Shown piece after piece: positions 20,265-25,961 of a DNA stretch of 25,961 nucleotides (position 1 is its first letter; each line of letters begins with the position of its first letter). The DNA comes from an uncultured Faecalibacterium sp. (GTDB lineage Bacteria; Bacillota; Clostridia; Oscillospirales; Ruminococcaceae): positions 1-25,961 of the forward strand of contig CAKTCY010000029.1 of the NCBI GenBank assembly GCA_934540955.1, given 5' to 3'. The notes beneath the pieces were generated by a model that made no database searches, was not told the DNA's origin, and saw nothing but the letters and a program-made list of their open reading frames with translations. The position numbers were made by a program, and so were the translations under genes.

Positions 20265-21449
20265 ATGACGCAGCTTTTGATCCGTCTTTTTATACGCCGC
20301 TCGGATTCCCCACAGAATCCCCGCGTCCGCGCCGCCTACGGCAATCTGGCCAGTGTGGTGGGCATGGTGTGCAATATCCTGCTCTGTCTGGGCAAGTTTG
20401 TGGTGGGCACCCTGTTCGGCTCTATCGCCATCACTGCCGATGCACTGAATAACCTTTCGGATGCCTCCTCTAACATCGTCAGTCTGGTGGGCTTCAAGCT
20501 GGCCGCCAAGGCACCGGATGCTGAGCATCCCTACGGTCACGCCCGCTTTGAGTATCTGGCAGGGCTGGTGGTCAGCGTGACCATTCTGGGCATCGGCTTT
20601 TCCCTGCTGAAGGAGTCGGCCACCAAGGTGCTGCACCCAACCCCGGTGCAGTTCGGCTGGCTGACCGTGGCAGTGCTGGTGGTGTCCATTCTGGTCAAGC
20701 TGTGGATGAGCGGCTTCAACCGCACCATTGGCCGCATCATTGCCTCGGAGACCCTCATCGCCACCGCCGCCGACAGCCGCAACGACGTGCTGAGCACCGC
20801 TGCCGTGCTGGTGGCCGCCATCCTCTGCCGGGTGACCGGCTGGGACGTGCTGGACGGTCTGATGGGCGTGGGCGTGGCAGTGTTCATCCTGATCTCCGGC
20901 TGGGGGCTGGTGATGGATACCCTGAGCCCGCTGCTGGGCGAAAGCCCCAGCGAGGATCTGGTGGAGCACATCGAACAGACCGTGATGAGCTATCCCGGCG
21001 TGCTGGGCGTACATGATTTGATGGTGCACGACTACGGCCCCGGCCACCAGTTTGCGTCCATCCATGTGGAGCTGCCCGCTGAGCAGGACCCGCTGGAGGC
21101 GCACGACCTGATCGACAACATCGAGCGGGACTTTATGAAAAACGACCACCTGATGGTGACCATCCACTATGACCCCATCGTCACCTCGGACGCCGCCGTG
21201 GGGGTGCTGCGCAGCCGCCTGACCGAAAAGCTGCGGCAGCTGGACCCGGCGCTCTCGCTGCATGATCTGCGCATCGTGCCGGGCAAGACCCACACCAATG
21301 TGCTTTTTGATCTGGTGCTCCCCGCGGGCTATGCCGGGGACAAGGTGGAGCTGCTGACCCAGATGGAGCAGTTCATCAAGGCACAGGACCCCGCCTACAA
21401 CTGCATTATCAAGCTGGAACAGAGCTATACGGCTGCGGCTCATAAATGA
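20265..21449 (+). CDS. Cation diffusion facilitator (CDF) metal transporter
   Basis: A 394-residue membrane protein that exports divalent metal ions in exchange for protons. Six helices fill about residues 20-220. The metal-site residues of helices 2 and 5 are visible in 'AITADALNNLSDASSN' and 'TAADSRNDVLST', and 'HPYGHARFEYLAGL' is the family's loop motif. A cytoplasmic domain (about 225-315; 'VMSYPGVLGVHDLMVHDYGPGHQFASIHVE') is typical of CDF dimers. An extra C-terminal domain of about 75 residues follows, as in longer CDF members. The site pattern N/D is reminiscent of manganese-type members, but the metal cannot be fixed. The ATG at 20265 follows AAAGGAG; the frame opens earlier without a binding site. 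Confidence 0.92.
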   Translation: MTQLLIRLFIRRSDSPQNPRVRAAYGNLASVVGMVCNILLCLGKFVVGTLFGSIAITADALNNLSDASSNIVSLVGFKLAAKAPDAEHPYGHARFEYLAGLVVSVTILGIGFSLLKESATKVLHPTPVQFGWLTVAVLVVSILVKLWMSGFNRTIGRIIASETLIATAADSRNDVLSTAAVLVAAILCRVTGWDVLDGLMGVGVAVFILISGWGLVMDTLSPLLGESPSEDLVEHIEQTVMSYPGVLGVHDLMVHDYGPGHQFASIHVELPAEQDPLEAHDLIDNIERDFMKNDHLMVTIHYDPIVTSDAAVGVLRSRLTEKLRQLDPALSLHDLRIVPGKTHTNVLFDLVLPAGYAGDKVELLTQMEQFIKAQDPAYNCIIKLEQSYTAAAHK

Positions 21450-21504
21450 GGGGGAGCCGCCCCGCACAGGCTTTGCGATATAAGGAAAGCAGAGGGAAAG
21501 TAGT

Positions 21505-22692
21505 ATGCTGAACGAGACCTACCGCGCCATGCTGAACAACAAAAGCGTCATCCGCGAGACCTTCATGTATGGCAGACAGCGCGCTGCCCAGATCGGCAGC
21601 GAGAATGTGTTCGATTATTCACTGGGCAACCCCAGCGTGCCCTGCCCGCCGGAGTTCACCGAAGCCATGCAGACCCTGCTGGCACAGGAAGAGCCGGTAA
21701 GCCTGCACGGCTATTGCCCCAGTCAGGGCGACCCGGGCTTCCGCACCGCGGTGGCGGCGCATCTGACCGAGACCTTCGGTCTGCCCTACGCGCAAAAGCA
21801 CATCTTCCCCACCACCGGCGCGGCGGGTGCCATTGCCCACGCCATCCGGGCGGTGACCCAGCCCGGGGACGAGGTGCTGACCTTTGCGCCTTACTTCCCG
21901 GAGTACGGCCCCTATGTGGCGGGTACCGGCGCAGTGCTGCGGGTGGTTCCCCCGCAGGTACCCACCTTCCAGCCCAATCTGGAGGCCTTTGCACAGATGC
22001 TGACCGAAAAGGTCACCTGTGTGCTCATCAACACCCCTAATAACCCCACCGGCGTGGTCTACTCTGCCGACACCCTGACCCGCATGGCGGCGATCATGAC
22101 CGAAAAGAGCGCCCAGTACGGTCACAACATCTTTCTGGTCAGTGACGAGCCCTACCGGGACATCGTGTTTGACGGCAAGACCGTGCCTTACCCGGCGGCG
22201 TTCTACCCCCACACCCTGACCTGCTTCTCCTACTCCAAGAGCCTGAGCCTGCCCGGCGAGCGTCTGGGCTATGTGGCGGTGCGCCCGGGGTGCGAGGGGG
22301 AGGATATCCTTGTGGACATGATGAGCCAGATCTCCCGCTTTACCGGCCACAACTGCCCGCCCAGCATCATCCAGCGGGCGGTCAGCCGCTGCCAGAAGGT
22401 GACCAGTGACCTTTCGGTCTACCAGACCAACATGGAACTGTTGTACGAAAAACTCACCGCGCTGGGCTTTGAAGTGGAGCGCCCGGGCGGCACCTTCTAT
22501 ATCTTCCCCAAGGCACTGGAAGAGGACGCCAACGCCTTCTGTCAGAAAGCCCGGGAATTCGACCTGCTGCTGGTGCCCAGCGACAGCTTTGGGGTAAAGG
22601 GCTATGTGCGCCTTGCCTACTGCATCGACACCGAAAAGGTAAAGCGCAGCCTGCCCGCCTTTGAAAAGCTGGCAGCCGCCTACCGCAAATAA
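21505..22692 (+). CDS. PLP-dependent class I/II aminotransferase
   Basis: A 395-residue fold-type I aminotransferase. 'NTPNNPTGVVYS' contains the Asn-Pro-x-Gly site, 'VSDEPYRDIVFDG' the Asp and Tyr that hold the cofactor ring, and 'SYSKSLSLPGERLGYV' the PLP lysine, Lys245. 'VRLAYCIDTEKVKRSL' near the end holds the Arg that binds the substrate carboxylate. Members move amino groups from aspartate, aromatic or other amino acids to 2-oxoglutarate; the substrate is not readable. The ATG follows GAGGGAAAG. It lies 55 bp after the CDF gene and 60 bp before isocitrate dehydrogenase, which makes 2-oxoglutarate; a shared transcript is possible. A GCCCC/GGGGC hairpin (22700-22714) stands in the gap to the next gene. 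Confidence 0.92.
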   Translation: MLNETYRAMLNNKSVIRETFMYGRQRAAQIGSENVFDYSLGNPSVPCPPEFTEAMQTLLAQEEPVSLHGYCPSQGDPGFRTAVAAHLTETFGLPYAQKHIFPTTGAAGAIAHAIRAVTQPGDEVLTFAPYFPEYGPYVAGTGAVLRVVPPQVPTFQPNLEAFAQMLTEKVTCVLINTPNNPTGVVYSADTLTRMAAIMTEKSAQYGHNIFLVSDEPYRDIVFDGKTVPYPAAFYPHTLTCFSYSKSLSLPGERLGYVAVRPGCEGEDILVDMMSQISRFTGHNCPPSIIQRAVSRCQKVTSDLSVYQTNMELLYEKLTALGFEVERPGGTFYIFPKALEEDANAFCQKAREFDLLLVPSDSFGVKGYVRLAYCIDTEKVKRSLPAFEKLAAAYRK

Positions 22693-22752
22693 CCGGAACG
22701 CCCCGGCATGGGGCATAAAATACAAAACCGATAGAGGAAAGGGAAACCTGCT

Positions 22753-23964
22753 ATGGAAAAGATCAAGATGACGACCCCGCTGGTGGAGATGGACGGCGAC
22801 GAGATGACCCGCATCCTGTGGAAGATGATTAAGGACGAGCTGATCCTCCCCTTTGTGGACCTCAAGACTGAGTACTACGATCTGGGCCTGCCCAACCGCG
22901 ATGCCACCGCAGATCAGGTGACCATGGATGCCGCCCTCGCCAACAAGAAGTATGGTGTGTCGGTCAAGTGCGCCACCATCACCCCCAACGCTCAGCGCGT
23001 GGAGGAGTACAAGCTGCACGAGATGTGGAAGAGCCCCAACGGCACCATCCGCGCTGTGCTGGACGGCACCGTGTTCCGCGCACCCATTATGATCGACAGC
23101 ATCCAGCCGGTGGTCAAGAACTGGAAAAAGCCCATCACCATCGCCCGCCACGCCTACGGCGATGTGTATAAGTGCACCGAGTTCCGCATTCCCGGTGCAG
23201 GCAAGGCTGAGCTGGTGTTCACCGGCGCAGACGGCAGCCAGCAGCGCGCCACCGTCTTTGACTTTGAGGGTGCCGGTGTGCTGCAGGGGCAGTACAACAA
23301 GGATGATTCCATCCGCAGCTTTGCCCGCAGCTGCTTCAACTACGCACTGGACGTGAAGCAGGATCTGTGGTTCGGCGCAAAGGATACCATCTCCAAGAAG
23401 TACGACCACACCTTCAAGGATATCTTCCAGGAGACCTACGATGCCGAGTATAAGGAAAAGTTCGAGGCCGCAGGCATCACCTACTTCTACAGCCTCATCG
23501 ACGATATCGTTGCCCGCGTCATTCGCAGCGAGGGCGGCTTTGTCTGGGCCTGCAAGAACTACGACGGCGATGTGATGAGCGATATGGTCTCCACCGCCTT
23601 TGGCTCTCTGGCAATGATGACCAGCGTGCTGGTCAGCCCGGACGGCAAGTACGAGTTCGAGGCCGCCCACGGCACCGTCACCCGCCATTACTATAAGTAT
23701 CTGAAGGGCGAAAAGACCTCCACCAACCCCATGGCCACCATCTTTGCATGGTCTGGCGCATTCAAGAAGCGCGGCGAACTGGACAATCTGCCGGAACTGG
23801 TGCACTTTGGCGAGGCACTGGAGGCCGCAAGCTTGCAGACCCTGAACGAGGGCATCATGACCAAGGACCTGTGCGGTCTGGCAGAGGGCATCACCCCCAC
23901 CGCTGTAGACAGCGAGGGCTTTATCAAGGCCATCCGCACCCGTCTGGAAGCAAAGCTGGCATAA
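22753..23964 (+). CDS. icd: NADP-dependent isocitrate dehydrogenase, eukaryote-like type
   Basis: A 403-residue enzyme that converts isocitrate to 2-oxoglutarate and CO2 with NADP (EC 1.1.1.42). Family motifs appear in order: '[15 protein letters not shown]', '[21 protein letters not shown]', '[30 protein letters not shown]' (substrate site), '[24 protein letters not shown]' (metal-site Asp residues) and '[32 protein letters not shown]' (NADP site). The length and motifs match the homodimeric type common in eukaryotes and some gut bacteria, not the E. coli type. It supplies 2-oxoglutarate for glutamate synthesis and NADPH. The ATG follows AGAGGAAAGGG. A strong terminator follows. Confidence 0.97.
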   Translation: MEKIKMTTPLVEMDGDEMTRILWKMIKDELILPFVDLKTEYYDLGLPNRDATADQVTMDAALANKKYGVSVKCATITPNAQRVEEYKLHEMWKSPNGTIRAVLDGTVFRAPIMIDSIQPVVKNWKKPITIARHAYGDVYKCTEFRIPGAGKAELVFTGADGSQQRATVFDFEGAGVLQGQYNKDDSIRSFARSCFNYALDVKQDLWFGAKDTISKKYDHTFKDIFQETYDAEYKEKFEAAGITYFYSLIDDIVARVIRSEGGFVWACKNYDGDVMSDMVSTAFGSLAMMTSVLVSPDGKYEFEAAHGTVTRHYYKYLKGEKTSTNPMATIFAWSGAFKKRGELDNLPELVHFGEALEAASLQTLNEGIMTKDLCGLAEGITPTAVDSEGFIKAIRTRLEAKLA

Positions 23965-23986
23965 AACGATTTTCAATATAACATAA

Positions 23987-24037
23987 AAACCGGAACGATC
24001 CACCCGAAAAAGGGAAGATCGTTCCGGTTTGTGTTTT
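23987..24037 (+). terminator. Terminator after isocitrate dehydrogenase
   Basis: A 14-bp stem, AAACCGGAACGATC with GATCGTTCCGGTTT, and a 16-base loop, followed by TTT-GTGTTTT. Confidence 0.88.
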
Positions 24038-24063
24038 AGGCGGGATGTGCGACAAACTGGAAT

Positions 24064-24690
24064 TTATCGCTTTGAATGTTTAATTAGAAGAAAATCTACT
24101 ACGATACAAAACATAAGATAAAATCCCCAACATAACACATAGGAAACGATGGAATTTCCAAGCTGCGGTATTGGTGTAAATGTCCACCAATGCCCAAACT
24201 TAATACCTTGAAGAAAATTAAAAATACAAGAAATTGGCATTAAGATAAGTATCCATACATTAACAATCCAAAACAAAAATGAAGCCTTTTCTTTGTTATC
24301 ACCTATAAACTGTCCTATTACGAATGCCATAATTCCGACAGCCATTAAAATTAGTCCAACTGCAACAGAACTTGAGGTTTGCTCTTTGTCCCAAATCATA
24401 ATGGCTACTACTAAGCCAATAAAATTAAACACACTACCTATCAAAGAAAAGATGCGAGCATCACTTCTTTCAGTACCGTTTTCTGTTATTGGTTCTATTC
24501 CCTTCAACAAATAATCTGTTGTTACATCAAAAAAATTGCTCAATAAAATGACCTTTTCGATGTCTGGTGTACTTTGTTCTGACTCCCATTTAGAAACTGC
24601 TTGTCTCGATACACCAACCTTATCAGCAAGTTCTTCCTGCGAAATTCCCTTGCTCTTTCGTAAATGTTGTATTCTGTCTGCCATATTCAT
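24064..24690 (-). CDS. XRE-family HTH protein fused to a membrane domain
   Basis: A 208-residue protein. Residues 5-62 are a Cro/C1-type helix-turn-helix of the kind 'ISQEELADKVGVSRQAVSKWESEQSTPDIEKVILLSNFF'. The C-terminal half has about four hydrophobic helices (near 82-100, 107-130, 137-160, 178-203). Such membrane-tethered regulators occur widely in Firmicutes near transporters or stress genes. The gene is much richer in A and T than its neighbours, with codons such as ATA and AAA common, so it looks transferred. The start at 24690 follows GGCGGTG; a Met two codons later is possible. No gene of the same composition stands next to it. It is flanked by a strong terminator (3' side) and the end of aroD (5' side); the target is unknown. 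Confidence 0.88.
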   Translation of the reverse strand: MNMADRIQHLRKSKGISQEELADKVGVSRQAVSKWESEQSTPDIEKVILLSNFFDVTTDYLLKGIEPITENGTERSDARIFSLIGSVFNFIGLVVAIMIWDKEQTSSSVAVGLILMAVGIMAFVIGQFIGDNKEKASFLFWIVNVWILILMPISCIFNFLQGIKFGHWWTFTPIPQLGNSIVSYVLCWGFYLMFCIVVDFLLIKHSKR

Positions 24691-24809
24691 TGCAAAACAC
24701 CGCCTTTCTTTTTTACTTAATCTAACAAAAATAGCGGTTGCATTGCCACCATTTTCTCATAGAACTTTGTCAACCGACAGTTGCGAAGGCGAAAATCCCG
24801 ATTTATTGG

Positions 24810-25565
24810 TTACGAATGCAGTGTATCCAGCACTTCATTTACGATGTCAAGCGACACCTGCCCCGGTGCACTTGCCTGCCCGGGGTTTGCAAAGGTCATA
24901 GCAGAGCCAAAGGCCTCCCCAGCCAGACGGCTCACCGCGCCCAGCGCTCCCATGCTCATGGTGATGACCGGCGTTTCCGTGTGAAGGTCTGCCATCTCAG
25001 CGGTAGCGGCCAGCAGTTCCAGTACATCGGTGCGGCACTGGGGCATTACAGCCAGCTTGGGCAGGTCGGCTCCGGCCTGCTGCATCTGCACCATGCGGGA
25101 AACGAGCTCTGCCCGGGGCGGGGTCTTGGCAAAATCGTGGCTGGAGCACACTACCGCCACCCCGGCAGAATGTGCCTGCTCCACCAGCTTGGGCAGGTCT
25201 GCCCCGGCGGTGAAGAATTCAACGTCCAGCAGGTCGGCGCAGTCGGTGTCGAGGATCAGGCTCAGAAAGGCAAGGTATTCGGGATGGGAGAACGCCTGTT
25301 CGCCGCCCTCTGCCTTGGTGCGGAAGGTCACCAGCAGAAGCTTGTCCCGCAGGGCGACCCGCAGCTTCTGTATGCAGCGGGCAATGGCAGCGGGAGACTG
25401 AAAGCCCTCGAACCAGTCTGCCCGCCATTCCACACAGTCGGCTTGCAAGGTTGAAAACTGTGCGGCCTTTTCCAGAATAGCAGCTTCGGTGCGCTCCACA
25501 ATGGGCAGAATGACCTTGGGACGGCCCTCCCCGATGCGGCAGCCGCGGATGTTGACACAGGACAT
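24810..25565 (-). CDS. aroD: Type I 3-dehydroquinate dehydratase
   Basis: A 251-residue shikimate-pathway enzyme that makes 3-dehydroshikimate through a Schiff base (EC 4.2.1.10). The catalytic His143 (SSHDF) and the Schiff-base Lys170 (LPKLAVMP) carry the same numbers as in E. coli AroD. Substrate-binding 'VEWRADWFE' (Glu46, Arg48) and 'TFRTKAEGG' (Arg82) are present, and 'PVITMSMGALGAVSRLAGEAFGSAMTFA' closes the barrel with its Arg and the product-lid loop 'PGQASAPGQ'. The ATG follows AAAGGAG. The gene stands alone with its own promoter; no other aro gene is nearby. Confidence 0.96.
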   Translation of the reverse strand: MSCVNIRGCRIGEGRPKVILPIVERTEAAILEKAAQFSTLQADCVEWRADWFEGFQSPAAIARCIQKLRVALRDKLLLVTFRTKAEGGEQAFSHPEYLAFLSLILDTDCADLLDVEFFTAGADLPKLVEQAHSAGVAVVCSSHDFAKTPPRAELVSRMVQMQQAGADLPKLAVMPQCRTDVLELLAATAEMADLHTETPVITMSMGALGAVSRLAGEAFGSAMTFANPGQASAPGQVSLDIVNEVLDTLHS

Positions 25566-25624
25566 GGTGCTTCTCCTTTATATAATAAGTATAGCTATCT
25601 TATACAGGATGCTTGGATGACTCC

Positions 25625-25653
25625 ATAATACGTTCTGCCCGCCGCCTTGTCAA
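25625..25653 (-). promoter_or_regulatory. Sigma-A promoter of aroD
   Basis: Minus strand: perfect TTGACA, 17 bases, TATTAT, about 60 bases before the start codon. Confidence 0.75.
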
Positions 25654-25736
25654 GAAAAGGAGATGATTATAATAGGAGAAAAACAGGGGCGTTTACCTTT
25701 CCGCAAAGAAAATAGAAAAAAAGATGTCAAAAAGTG

Positions 25737-25765
25737 TTGACAAGCGCAGCGGGGTGTGGTATTAT
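25737..25765 (+). promoter_or_regulatory. Strong promoter P1 at the right edge
   Basis: Perfect TTGACA, 17-base spacer, TATTAT. It points off the right edge and has no protein gene after it within the window. Confidence 0.75.
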
Positions 25766-25921
25766 ACTTGAGCGCCAAGCGCTGAGACAAAAGAATGACT
25801 TCTGAAAGCTCAGCAGGAAGCCCTTGAAAAGAACCAATAGACGCTGAAAAGTTCCGGTTAGCACCGAGAAACTTAAAGCGCTCCAAGTTCAGAAAAGTTC
25901 AAAAGCTTCTCAAAAAAGTGC

Positions 25922-25950
25922 TTGACAAAAAACCGCTTCTGTGGTAAAAT
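25922..25950 (+). promoter_or_regulatory. Strong promoter P2 at the right edge
   Basis: Perfect TTGACA, 17-base spacer, TAAAAT, 185 bp after P1 and in the same direction. Tandem near-consensus promoters with a non-coding leader suggest an rRNA or tRNA operon just beyond the edge. The rest of 25566-25961 holds only repeated GAAAAGTTC-like words. Confidence 0.75.
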
Positions 25951-25961
25951 AATCAAGTCGT

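Noticed and set aside
22700..22714. GCCCC/GGGGC hairpin as a terminator between the aminotransferase and icd
   Set aside because: Only 5 bp and followed by ATAAAATA rather than a T-run; mentioned only as a possible minor attenuator.
21619..24003. 794-codon open frame on the minus strand opposite the aminotransferase and icd genes
   Set aside because: It is an antisense shadow of two well-recognised GC-rich genes and shows no protein family features.

Overview
The window is chromosomal DNA of a GC-rich anaerobic Firmicute. The codon usage, strong AGGAGG ribosome binding sites, consensus sigma-A promoters with 17-base spacers, 'SRRSFLK' Tat lipoproteins and type II (eukaryote-like) NADP isocitrate dehydrogenase all resemble Faecalibacterium and related Oscillospiraceae. 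This assignment is inference from gene content; no rRNA gene is present in the window.

Left part (1 to about 7450) looks like an accessory island. It carries a type I restriction-modification locus on the minus strand (start of hsdS, complete hsdM). A divergent two-gene operon follows: an esterase-like alpha/beta hydrolase whose expected catalytic His appears to be Tyr, and a frameshifted DUF188 (YaiI/YqxD) gene. Next comes a 1.4 kb stretch without protein genes that holds two well-matched copies, exactly 800 bp apart, of a strongly folded RNA-like unit. Each copy has a conserved promoter-like sequence in front and a hairpin behind. An excisionase-like gene and a tyrosine recombinase close the island, pointing at the 3' end of a tRNA-Ser(CGA) gene. 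A decayed tRNA-Ser-like sequence that shares the same anticodon-loop block lies 155 bp further on.

Middle part (7.9 to 15.6 kb) is rich in surface-protein genes. Four paralogous small proteins have Tat-type N-termini with Arg-Arg at residues 7-8 and Cys at residue 30 in every member. Around them are an XRE regulator, a short BspA-type leucine-rich-repeat lipoprotein, a histidine phosphatase and a two-gene operon of DUF3048 lipoproteins.

Right part (15.8 to 25.9 kb) is metabolic. A YheO/DauR-type regulator is divergent from ridA, a CyuA/UPF0597-type L-cysteine desulfidase and a DAACS symporter; together these make sense as amino acid uptake, sulfide-releasing breakdown and 2-aminoacrylate clearance. 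The control region carries repeated TTCTCA/TGAGAA motifs and a 160-bp MITE-like long inverted repeat. Then come a CDF metal transporter, a PLP aminotransferase, NADP isocitrate dehydrogenase, an AT-rich XRE-membrane protein gene and type I dehydroquinate dehydratase. The right edge has two strong tandem promoters of the kind found before rRNA or tRNA operons. Two copies of a short dispersed repeat (13155-13268 and 20036-20146) keep the same fold while their stem sequences differ.
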